Shown here in pieces: positions 1-5,746 of a DNA stretch of 13,509 nt. The stretch comes from an uncultured Lachnospiraceae bacterium (GTDB lineage Bacteria > Bacillota > Clostridia > Lachnospirales > Lachnospiraceae). The DNA lies in the NCBI GenBank assembly GCA_934370915.1, contig CAKRNI010000052.1:1-13509 (forward strand), written 5' to 3'. Both the position numbers and the translations under genes were made by a program. Positions within the stretch are counted from its first letter, which is position 1. The number at the start of each line of letters is the position of its first letter. The notes below the pieces were generated by a model that had not been told where the DNA came from, did no database searches, and worked only from the letters and a program-made list of their open reading frames with translations.

Positions 1-104
1 TCACCATGAGCTTCGATATCCATGGAATCGAAGAATTAAACAACCTGATGGCAAAGCTCCGCCAGATCGACGGCGTGTTGGATATCGAGAGAACCACAGG
101 CTGA
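1..104 (+). CDS. relA: C-terminal end of RelA/SpoT-type (p)ppGpp synthetase/hydrolase (partial)
   Basis: An open frame enters from the left edge (first full codon at 3) and stops with TGA at 102-104. It encodes TMSFDIHGIEELNNLMAKLR followed by QIDGVLDIERTTG. The 'L..L...LRQIDGVLDIER' ending is typical of the C-terminal ACT domain of long RelA/SpoT enzymes, which make or degrade the alarmone (p)ppGpp in the cytoplasm and sense uncharged tRNA at the ribosome. The ACT domain is regulatory, and the catalytic domains lie outside the window. The neighbours fit: in many Lachnospiraceae relA is followed by a GloB-like hydrolase and hemZ. A terminator-like hairpin lies 68 bases downstream. Other ACT-domain proteins cannot be fully excluded from 33 residues. 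Confidence 0.8.
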   Translation, partial: TMSFDIHGIEELNNLMAKLRQIDGVLDIERTTG

Positions 105-137
105 TAACTACAATTTCAAATGAATGTCTGCCGCCGG

Positions 138-248
138 CTGTTCTGAAACAGAACGGGTCGAATGCAGTCGGAAAAAGGTCTGCCGGAGGTGTTACGGACG
201 GTAGACCTTTTTGTACATGGCACAGGGCCGGAGTCCCTGCTTTGTGCC
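138..248 (+). promoter_or_regulatory. Leader with three consecutive hairpins between relA and the hydrolase gene
   Basis: Three hairpins follow one another. The first is GTTCTG-AAA-CAGAAC (140-154), extended by a T·G and a C-G pair to 138-156. The second is the terminator-like stem at 172-212, listed separately. The third pairs GGCACA (219-224) with TGTGCC (243-248), with an inner GGG/CCC; an alternative CAGGG/CCCTG fold overlaps it. The ribosome binding site GGAGGA (258-263) of the next gene follows at once. The arrangement could be an ordinary gene end plus a structured 5' leader, or an attenuator. I saw no convincing promoter between the terminator and the next gene. Confidence 0.45.
172..212 (+). 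terminator. Rho-independent terminator after relA
   Basis: AAAAAGGTCTGCCG (172-185) pairs over 14 bp, with one G·U, with CGGTAGACCTTTTT (199-212) around a 13-base loop. The A-run before and T-run after the GC-rich core are typical of an intrinsic terminator and could work in both directions. It ends relA transcription or attenuates read-through into the hydrolase-hemZ operon. Confidence 0.8.
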
Positions 249-273
249 AGGAAAAATGGAGGAAACGTAAGAT

Positions 274-918
274 ATGAGCGAAATTCGCATTAAGACTCTG
301 GTAGTCGGCATGGTCGGAACGAACTGCTACCTGGTCTATGATAATGAGACAAAAAAAGCTGCCGTCGTGGACCCGGGCGACAGCGCCGACAAGATCGTCA
401 ATATGGCAGTATCCCTGAATTTAAAGCCGGAGGCGATCCTTCTGACCCACGGCCACTTCGACCACATGATGGCCGCAAAGGAATTGAAAGAAGCATGGCA
501 TGTGCCGATCTACGCCTGTGAAAAGGAGATCGAGGTACTTTCAGACAGCAGAAAAAGCCTTGTAGCCAGCTACTACAGGGAACCATATACGCTGACACCG
601 GATATTACGGTGAAGGAAGGTGATGAGCTTTCCATCGCCGGATTTACCTGGAAAGTATTTGAAACACCGGGACACACCATCGGTTCCTGCTGTTACTATA
701 TTGAAAAGGAAGAGGTTCTCTTCTCCGGTGATACCCTGTTTGCAGGCTCCTACGGCCGCACGGATTTCCCGACGGGAAGCGGACGCCAGATCGCGGAGTC
801 TGTAAGACGCCTGCTCTCCACACTGCCGGATGACACCATGGTCTATCCGGGTCATATGGACACGACTACCATCGGTTTTGAAAAGAAGTATAATCCTCTT
901 TCGGGGGCAATGAGATGA
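274..918 (+). CDS. Metallo-beta-lactamase-fold hydrolase, GloB/YqgX-like
   Basis: This 214-residue cytoplasmic protein has the metal-binding signature of the glyoxalase II-like branch of the metallo-beta-lactamase superfamily: THGHFDH at residues 58-64, TPGHT with H134, SGDTLF with D153, and YPGHMD with H194. These residues are expected to hold one or two metal ions, usually zinc. At about 210 residues it matches the short YqgX-type proteins and lacks the C-terminal glutathione-binding part of classical glyoxalase II, so the true substrate (a thioester of a small thiol, or something else) is unknown. The ATG at 274 follows a strong GGAGGA at 258-263. Its stop overlaps the hemZ start (ATGA, 915-918), which indicates translational coupling. 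The family call is firm and the substrate is not. Confidence 0.9.
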   Translation: MSEIRIKTLVVGMVGTNCYLVYDNETKKAAVVDPGDSADKIVNMAVSLNLKPEAILLTHGHFDHMMAAKELKEAWHVPIYACEKEIEVLSDSRKSLVASYYREPYTLTPDITVKEGDELSIAGFTWKVFETPGHTIGSCCYYIEKEEVLFSGDTLFAGSYGRTDFPTGSGRQIAESVRRLLSTLPDDTMVYPGHMDTTTIGFEKKYNPLSGAMR

Positions 919-2372
919 TTGGAATTTTATTGAATGATACTGCTTATGAGCAGGATATCCGGGAGCTTTTGATGGCGTTTTATCCGGGTGAGACTTTTGT
1001 CCATGAGAGACAGGACGATGTGGATTTTTACGTGGAGGGAACCTGTACACAGAACGCTGATGAGACGAAATTTGGCTTGAGGATCATGGATCCGGCAGGC
1101 ACGGTCGCAGATGAGACCGTATTTCCGATCGACTACAATGTGCGGTTAAACGCAAAGACAACGATCAAGAAAGAGCTTTACGGCATGTTAAAAAAGCGGA
1201 CGGGAAAAGAACTCCCCTGGGGAACCCTGACCGGTATCCGCCCGACAAAGATCGCCATGACAAGACTTGATCAGGGTGAGGATGAGGAGAGCATCCGTTC
1301 CTTCATGCGGGATATGTACCTGACAAGTGAAGAGAAGATCGACTTAAGTGTCGAGGTCGCGAAGCGGGAGCGGGAGCTCTTAAGCCATATCGACTATGAG
1401 ACGGGATACAGCCTCTATGTGGGAATTCCCTTCTGCCCGACCACCTGCCTCTACTGTTCCTTCACCTCCTACCCGATCGGGGCGTGGGAGAAGAAGGTTC
1501 ATCTCTATTTGGAGGCGCTGTTTAAAGAGCTGGATTATGTGGCGGAGAAGATGAAAGGCCGCACACTGGATACGATCTACTTCGGCGGCGGAACTCCGAC
1601 GTCCTTAAAGGCAGAGGAGCTGGACGCTCTGCTCACAAAGATCGAGAATACCTTTGACCTCTCAAAGGTGCAGGAATTCACAGTGGAAGCCGGACGCCCG
1701 GACAGCATCACCGAGGACAAGTTCAAGGTTCTCCGCGCCCACAATATCTCCAGGATCTCCATCAACCCACAGACGATGAAGCAGGCAACTCTGGATCTGA
1801 TCGGACGCCACCACACCGTGGATATGGTCAAGGAAAAATTCCGCATGGCAAGAGAGCTTGGCTTTGACAATATCAATATGGACCTCATCATCGGACTTCC
1901 GGAGGAAGATATCGACGATGTACGCAGCACCATGGAACAGGTGCAGGAGCTCGCTCCGGACAGCGTGACGGTCCACTCTCTCGCCATCAAGCGCGCGGCG
2001 AGACTCAATATCTTTAAGGAGCGCTACGCGAACTTAAAGATTCAGAACACTCAGGAGATGATCGACCTCACGGCGAAGTACGCCCGCGAGATGGGTCTTG
2101 AGCCGTATTATCTGTACCGTCAGAAAAATATGGCCGGAAACTTCGAGAATGTCGGCTATGCGGCACCCGGAAAAGCATGTATCTACAATATCCTCATTAT
2201 GGAAGAAAAGCAGACCATCGTGGCCTGCGGTGCCGGAACCACCACGAAGGTCACCTTCCCGGCGGAAAACCGGCTGGAACGTGCGGAGAATGTAAAAGAT
2301 GTGGCTTCTTATATCGAGAGGATTGATGAGATGATCGAGAGAAAAGATAAGCTGTTGAGTAAGTTAGTTTAA
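915..2372 (+). CDS. hemZ: HemZ-type radical SAM protein (coproporphyrinogen III dehydrogenase-like)
   Basis: This 485-residue protein belongs to the HemN/HemW/HemZ radical SAM group. The radical SAM core starts near residue 168 with VGIPFCPTTCLYCSF, giving the CxxxCxxC cluster ligands C174, C178 and C181. GGGTP at 224-228 is the SAM-binding glycine motif. About 165 residues precede the core, as in HemZ and unlike the shorter HemN or HemW; the motif WGTLTGIRPTK (102-112) lies in this part. HemZ in Bacillus subtilis is linked to oxygen-independent conversion of coproporphyrinogen III to protoporphyrinogen IX. Here the residue two after C181 is Phe (position 183), as in the HemW heme chaperone, whereas HemN has a fourth Cys, so the reaction is uncertain. 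It overlaps the upstream hydrolase by 4 bases. A terminator follows at 2437-2481. Confidence 0.88.
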   Translation: MIGILLNDTAYEQDIRELLMAFYPGETFVHERQDDVDFYVEGTCTQNADETKFGLRIMDPAGTVADETVFPIDYNVRLNAKTTIKKELYGMLKKRTGKELPWGTLTGIRPTKIAMTRLDQGEDEESIRSFMRDMYLTSEEKIDLSVEVAKRERELLSHIDYETGYSLYVGIPFCPTTCLYCSFTSYPIGAWEKKVHLYLEALFKELDYVAEKMKGRTLDTIYFGGGTPTSLKAEELDALLTKIENTFDLSKVQEFTVEAGRPDSITEDKFKVLRAHNISRISINPQTMKQATLDLIGRHHTVDMVKEKFRMARELGFDNINMDLIIGLPEEDIDDVRSTMEQVQELAPDSVTVHSLAIKRAARLNIFKERYANLKIQNTQEMIDLTAKYAREMGLEPYYLYRQKNMAGNFENVGYAAPGKACIYNILIMEEKQTIVACGAGTTTKVTFPAENRLERAENVKDVASYIERIDEMIERKDKLLSKLV

Positions 2373-2375
2373 ATA

Positions 2376-2391
2376 CACCTGCTGCGCTGAC
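2376..2391. repeat. Intergenic repeat, copy 1 of a 16-base unit
   Basis: CACCTGCTGCGCTGAC (2376-2391), just after the hemZ stop, matches CACTTGCTGCGCTGAC (2562-2577) at 15 of 16 positions. Both lie in the same 230-base gap, where a chance match of this length is very unlikely. Copy 1 lacks the long flanking arms of copy 2 and looks like a remnant of the same element. Confidence 0.5.
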
Positions 2392-2436
2392 TGCAGAATA
2401 ACGCAGATCAATCGCCAGATCCGGGCGCATGGAAAC

Positions 2437-2481
2437 AAAATACGCTGTACATGGGGGCATTCTCCTGTACAGCGTATTTTT
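2437..2481 (+). terminator. Rho-independent terminator after hemZ, probably bidirectional
   Basis: A perfect 15-bp stem, AAAATACGCTGTACA (2437-2451) with TGTACAGCGTATTTT (2466-2480), encloses a 14-base loop and is followed by another T. The A-run on the left arm gives a T-run for the opposite strand, so the hairpin could also stop transcripts of the convergent MATE gene. Confidence 0.88.
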
Positions 2482-2522
2482 AGATTCAACATTTTTTTAT
2501 TCTTATTTTGCAAAAGTTCTTT

Positions 2523-2592
2523 CTTTGTAACTTTTCTTTGTAACTGTTCAGTAGGTCTGCGCACTTGCTGCGCTGACCGTAAGAAAAGTTAC
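2523..2592. repeat. Structured intergenic repeat: nested inverted repeats plus a tandem 13-mer
   Basis: A perfect 12-bp inverted repeat, GTAACTTTTCTT (2527-2538) and AAGAAAAGTTAC (2581-2592), encloses a second hairpin: GGTC (2554-2557), a T, GCGCA (2559-2563), loop CTTGC, TGCGC (2569-2573), a T, GACC (2575-2578). The left side also carries two tandem 13-mers, CTTTGTAACTTTT (2523-2535) and CTTTGTAACTGTT (2536-2548). Neither strand has a proper T-run after the outer stem, so it is not a standard terminator. It ends 9 bases from the MATE stop codon. The structure resembles a small dispersed palindromic element, but no other full copy is present in the window. Confidence 0.6.
2562..2577. repeat. 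Intergenic repeat, copy 2 of the 16-base unit
   Basis: CACTTGCTGCGCTGAC forms the loop and right arm of the inner hairpin of the structured element and differs at one base from the copy at 2376-2391. A shorter related stretch, CTGCGCTGACTG, occurs in the glgB-mscS gap (6608-6619). Confidence 0.5.
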
Positions 2593-2601
2593 CTCTCTTT
2601 G

Positions 2602-3918
2602 TTACCAGGTCTTTCTCATATATAAAAGTCCTGTGAGATCCGCCAGGATCCAGCCGATCGGGATCGCCATCCAGATTCCTGTCTCGCCGAGAAATGTTGC
2701 TGAGAGCACGTAGGCAAGCAGCACACGGATTCCGAGGGAGATCACCGTAAGCACCACAGACATCTCCGCTCTCTTGATCGCCCTGTAATATCCGTAAAGC
2801 AGGAACAAACAGCCGATTCCAAAGTAGAATGCCCCTTCGATCCTGAGATAACGGACGCCGGAGGCGATGACCGCCGTCTCGGCGGAGCTCACGAAGATCT
2901 GCATGAGGGGTGCCGCGAAAATACATACGAGGGCTGAGATCACAAGGCTGAATGCCGTGCTGATGGCAAAGGATTCCTTTGTGCCGCGGCGGATCCGTTC
3001 TTTATTTCCCGCGCCGTAGTTCTGGGCGATGAAGGTCGAATAGGCGTTTCCAAAGTCCTGAACCGGCAGATATGCGAAGGTGTCAATCTTTACTGCCGCT
3101 GCAAAGGCCGCCATGGTGGTGGCGCCAAAGCTGTTTACAAGCCCCTGTACCATAAGGATTCCGAAGTTCATAACAGACTGCTGCAGACAGGTCAGGGAGG
3201 AAAGTCCCGCGATCTCCTTTAAGATTCCGCCGTCAAAACAAAGATCCTTTCTCTCCGGGAGAAGGTTTCTGCACCGGAAAAGAACATAGAGAAGGATACC
3301 GATCCCGGATACATACTGGGCAAAGATCGTCGCATAGGCCGCACCGGCAATCCCCCAATGAAAGACTGCCACAAACAAAAGATCCCACGCGATGTTTAAG
3401 ATCGCGGATACCGCAAGAAACACCAGCGGGACCGTAGAGTTTCCCAGCGCCCTTAACAGGCAGGAGAAGAAATTATAGAGGGACGTGGCGAGCAGACCTG
3501 CGAAAATGATCAGCAGATACTCTCTCATACCGCCCCAGACCTCCTCAGGAACCCGTAAGAAGCTTAAGATCGGATCAACGAAAATATAGACAACTGCATT
3601 CAAAACAAGCGTTACAGCGAGGATCAGGCCGCAGGCGTGGGCGATGGAGGACTTCAGTGCCCTTTCATCTCCCTTTCCCCGGTAAATGGAAAACAGTGCG
3701 CCGGAGCCCATGCTGAGTCCCAGAAAGATCGAGGTCAGGAATGTCATCAGCGTGTAGGAGGATCCCACCGCCGCCAGAGCATTTTTTCCAAGGACACGGC
3801 CGACGATCAGGGTGTCCGCGATGTTGTAAAACTGCTGCAAAAGATTTCCTGCCATCATCGGCAGGGCAAATAAAAGAAGGGAGCGTGAGATGCTCCCTTT
3901 TGTAAGATCATGGTACAT
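2602..3918 (-). CDS. MATE-family multidrug/metabolite efflux transporter
   Basis: This 438-residue, highly hydrophobic protein has about twelve membrane helices in two homologous halves, the normal size for the family. Recognisable MATE segments are LPMMAGNLLQQFYNIADTLI (residues 19-38), LLRALGNSTVP (154-164) and QNYGAGNKERIRRG (299-312). MATE pumps export cationic drugs, dyes or metabolites in exchange for Na+ or H+; the substrate cannot be read from sequence. The ATG at 3918-3916 follows a GGAGTG site (about 3926-3931). The gene is monocistronic with its own promoter at 3991-4019 and faces hemZ. No regulator gene lies beside it, but an inverted repeat overlaps its -10 box. The family call is certain; a NorM or DinF subgroup cannot be assigned. 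Confidence 0.93.
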   Translation of the reverse strand: MYHDLTKGSISRSLLLFALPMMAGNLLQQFYNIADTLIVGRVLGKNALAAVGSSYTLMTFLTSIFLGLSMGSGALFSIYRGKGDERALKSSIAHACGLILAVTLVLNAVVYIFVDPILSFLRVPEEVWGGMREYLLIIFAGLLATSLYNFFSCLLRALGNSTVPLVFLAVSAILNIAWDLLFVAVFHWGIAGAAYATIFAQYVSGIGILLYVLFRCRNLLPERKDLCFDGGILKEIAGLSSLTCLQQSVMNFGILMVQGLVNSFGATTMAAFAAAVKIDTFAYLPVQDFGNAYSTFIAQNYGAGNKERIRRGTKESFAISTAFSLVISALVCIFAAPLMQIFVSSAETAVIASGVRYLRIEGAFYFGIGCLFLLYGYYRAIKRAEMSVVLTVISLGIRVLLAYVLSATFLGETGIWMAIPIGWILADLTGLLYMRKTW

Positions 3919-3983
3919 GGAAACTTCACTCCGTTATCGTTATGATTGGACGTCCGCGGCTCTGTTTCATGCGGCGGCGCCAG

Positions 3984-3999
3984 TGTTATAATGATAACA
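3984..3999. promoter_or_regulatory. Inverted repeat over the MATE promoter -10 box (possible operator)
   Basis: TGTTAT (3984-3989) and ATAACA (3994-3999) form a perfect 6-bp inverted repeat with a 4-base spacer. It covers the predicted -10 hexamer (3991-3996) of the MATE promoter, where a repressor of the MarR, TetR or GntR type could block RNA polymerase. The arms are short and AT-rich, so chance is possible. Confidence 0.35.
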
Positions 4000-4019
4000 T
4001 GAGTGTACCGTTTTTTCAA
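3991..4019 (-). promoter_or_regulatory. Sigma-A promoter of the MATE gene
   Basis: Read on the - strand, TTGAAA (4019-4014) and TATCAT (3996-3991) are separated by exactly 17 bases. The start codon lies 72 bases downstream of the -10. Each hexamer differs from consensus at one or two positions, with ideal spacing. Confidence 0.65.
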
Positions 4020-4074
4020 CTGCGATGCTTACATTCCAAATCGGCAAAATCCACTGCCAGCACTGTGTTGTACG

Positions 4075-4116
4075 GAAAAAACCTGCAGGAATCATTCCTT
4101 CGATTCCTGCAGGTTT
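4075..4116 (-). terminator. Rho-independent terminator of the DUF3100 operon
   Basis: AAACCTGCAGGAAT (4079-4092) pairs perfectly over 14 bp with ATTCCTGCAGGTTT (4103-4116) around a 10-base loop. On the - strand the stem is followed by a run of T (complement of 4076-4081), placing it 22 bases after the stop codon of the small membrane protein. Confidence 0.88.
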
Positions 4117-4137
4117 CTCATTTTTCATATCTGATTA

Positions 4138-4623
4138 TCAGATCACGCCTGTCATTTTTAAGATGATCTGGGCAATGATCGTAGAACCGAGGAATGTTCC
4201 CGCAAACGTGAAGATCGCTACGATTACGATCGCAAAGCCCTGTTTCTTAAAGGTATCCACATCTTTTCCGATGGAGATTCCGGCATATGCAAGGATCGGA
4301 GTGCAGAGCGGAAGAAGTCCGATCTTTCCGATCTGTTCGATCGCATAATCTGCGATCGGGCTGACGCCCGGGATCGTGATCAGGATCGCGATAAATGAGA
4401 TATAGGCGATCGCCGGAAGATTCTTCGGTGAAACCTTATTGATCAGTTCATAGATGATGCAGCCTACCAGCGTGCATACAAGAAGGAGCACAAGCCCTGG
4501 CACTGCCTCAAGCGGGGTTACCGGGTTTCCGGCCTTTGATGTACTGATAAAATTGCCGATGGATGCGAAGATGCATACAAGGACAAGACATTTGATTCTT
4601 TTAAACCATACTGCTGCGTCCAT
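4138..4623 (-). CDS. Small integral membrane protein, partner of the DUF3100 protein
   Basis: This 161-residue hydrophobic protein has about four or five predicted membrane segments (roughly residues 10-26, 40-62, 70-86, 102-118 and 130-155). It ends within the last helix, with almost no C-terminal tail. I do not recognise a named family. The segment LPLCTPILAYAGISIGKDVD (104-123), with a Pro and Gly-rich kinked helix and a charged end, resembles what is found in secondary transporters. The ATG at 4623 has an AGGAGG site (4636-4631) seven bases upstream, and that site overlaps the TAG stop of the DUF3100 gene. The two are therefore surely co-transcribed and probably translationally coupled. 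A two-subunit transporter is a reasonable inference; the substrate is unknown. Confidence 0.75.
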   Translation of the reverse strand: MDAAVWFKRIKCLVLVCIFASIGNFISTSKAGNPVTPLEAVPGLVLLLVCTLVGCIIYELINKVSPKNLPAIAYISFIAILITIPGVSPIADYAIEQIGKIGLLPLCTPILAYAGISIGKDVDTFKKQGFAIVIVAIFTFAGTFLGSTIIAQIILKMTGVI

Positions 4624-4634
4624 ATGGATCCCTC

Positions 4635-5471
4635 CTATTCTTCCCCGGCTGCTTTGACTTCCACCTTAGCGCCGATCGGGAGTCCGTCTTTATAATGCCT
4701 GTTGTTCTTCGTGAACAGCTTATACATGAATTCGCACATCGGAAGCGCGATAAAAATACTCATATAAAGACCATCCACACTGCTCAGCATGTTTGAAGTT
4801 GCCGCATAAGCGGTGATCTCCGCTTCCATATCCGGATATGCCTCAACAACTGCCGCAAGGCTGGCAGAAAGCATAGATGCGGAACCTGTTCCACACGCCA
4901 TTCCGAGCGCATACGGGTGGAAGATATTTAAAGAGCAGAGCAGGGAAACAAAGATACCGTTGAACATGGTTCCGAATACAGTGCCTGTGATATATCCGCC
5001 CATAACACCGATTCCTTCATCTGAGTCAAGACCATATTTATCAGCAACAACCGCAAGGGAGCTCTCTCTTGAAATAGAGAAGGAAGTTCCGATTGCCGCG
5101 CGTCCCATATGGAACACGAATATTGCGATCGGGAGCGCTAAAACCGCGGTTCCCAGATTTCCGAATTCCTGAAGGATCAGCGCCGGTCCGGCTTTGACAA
5201 CCGCTCCGAGGTTCGGTCCGATCGTGGACGCGATCTTTGCTGTCAGCATCATAACGCTGATTCCGATATAAGGGGATGCTTCTGTCATCATCTTCTGCGG
5301 AATCATTTTTGCGATTCCGAGGATCGCTCCAAGGATCAGTACGTACAGCATCGGAAACAGTGAGAAGGACAAAGGCCCGAAACTGAATTTTTTGGTGCCG
5401 ATAAATTCGGCAATTACGGTGAGTACGAAAGCAAGTGCATGGATACGCCAGTCTGCCATATGTTCTTTCAT
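4635..5471 (-). CDS. DUF3100-family membrane protein
   Basis: This 278-residue protein has about seven or eight hydrophobic segments and looks like a member of the uncharacterised DUF3100 membrane family. Distinctive stretches are HMGRAAIGTSFSISRE (residues 121-136), GVMGGYITGTVFGTMFNGIF (155-174) and the small-residue-rich GMACGTGSASMLSASLA (190-206). Glycine and serine-rich broken helices of this kind occur in substrate paths of secondary transporters, so a transport role is inferred, not shown. The frame also has a TTG codon at 5477-5475, but the AGGAGG at 5484-5479 sits one base from it and seven bases from the ATG at 5471, so the ATG was chosen. It is the first gene of a two-gene operon with its own promoter, a dyad and a leader of about 130 bases. 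No enzyme gene that would reveal a substrate lies nearby. Confidence 0.8.
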   Translation of the reverse strand: MKEHMADWRIHALAFVLTVIAEFIGTKKFSFGPLSFSLFPMLYVLILGAILGIAKMIPQKMMTEASPYIGISVMMLTAKIASTIGPNLGAVVKAGPALILQEFGNLGTAVLALPIAIFVFHMGRAAIGTSFSISRESSLAVVADKYGLDSDEGIGVMGGYITGTVFGTMFNGIFVSLLCSLNIFHPYALGMACGTGSASMLSASLAAVVEAYPDMEAEITAYAATSNMLSSVDGLYMSIFIALPMCEFMYKLFTKNNRHYKDGLPIGAKVEVKAAGEE

Positions 5472-5594
5472 ATTCAATCCTCCTTTTTTGTTTTTAGCCT
5501 CTGCATGTTACACTCTTTCCGGAATCACGCGACCTGTCAGCATTTTTTGCGCAGAAAGCCCCGTCTCTTTTCCACAAACATTTGTCCGCAACGC

Positions 5595-5617
5595 AGAAAC
5601 AATTTAAAATTGATTCT
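5595..5617. promoter_or_regulatory. 23-bp operator-like dyad at the DUF3100 promoter
   Basis: The arms AGAA-A-CAATTT (5595-5605) and AAATTG-A-TTCT (5607-5617) mirror each other around base 5606, with 10 of 11 positions pairing. The dyad covers most of the predicted -10 hexamer (5613-5618) and the likely transcription start. Its size and placement fit a homodimeric repressor such as a GntR, TetR or MarR-type protein. The AT-rich core makes some chance symmetry possible, but the outer AGAA/TTCT arms extend it beyond that. Confidence 0.5.
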
Positions 5618-5640
5618 ATCAGATTTTCACAAAAAATCAA
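5613..5640 (-). promoter_or_regulatory. Promoter of the DUF3100 operon
   Basis: On the - strand TTGATT (5640-5635) and TAGAAT (5618-5613) are separated by 16 bases. The -10 differs from TATAAT at one position. Transcription from here leaves a leader of roughly 130 bases before the ATG at 5471, in which I see no recognised riboswitch. Confidence 0.55.
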
Positions 5641-5662
5641 GTATTTTTTGTAACAATGTACG

Positions 5663-5700
5663 AAAAAAGAGCCCGGCAGTCTTTCCCCTGTCCGGACTCT
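5663..5700 (-). terminator. Rho-independent terminator of the mscS-like gene
   Basis: On the - strand AGAG-t-CCGG-a-CAG (5700-5688) pairs with CTG-CCGG-g-CTCT (5679-5668), with one bulge and one mismatch, around an 8-base loop. A run of six T (complement of 5663-5668) follows. It lies 47 bases after the stop codon and isolates the gene from the DUF3100 promoter just downstream. Confidence 0.8.
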
Positions 5701-5746
5701 CTTTCCTTTATGATCCGCGTTACCCCGAAACTATGCCCGGTCCGCG

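Noticed and set aside
105..273. T-box leader between relA and the hydrolase gene
   Set aside because: The hairpins suggested it, but the conserved T-box sequence and the specifier loop pattern were not found, and the downstream genes are not amino-acid related.
541..1050. An open frame of 169 codons on the - strand across the hydrolase and hemZ
   Set aside because: It is antisense to two genes with clear catalytic motifs and shows no coding character of its own.
3987..3992. Perfect TATAAT on the + strand upstream of the MATE gene
   Set aside because: No good -35 lies 15-19 bases before it and no gene follows on the + strand. It overlaps the reverse-strand promoter by symmetry of the inverted repeat.
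4138..5471. The two membrane genes as one broken transporter gene
   Set aside because: Each has its own AGGAGG site and start, both lie in clean frames, and neither looks like a continuation of the other, so a frameshift is not needed.
5472..5477. TTG start extending the DUF3100 protein by two residues
   Set aside because: The AGGAGG site would be one base from TTG but is an ideal seven bases from the ATG at 5471.
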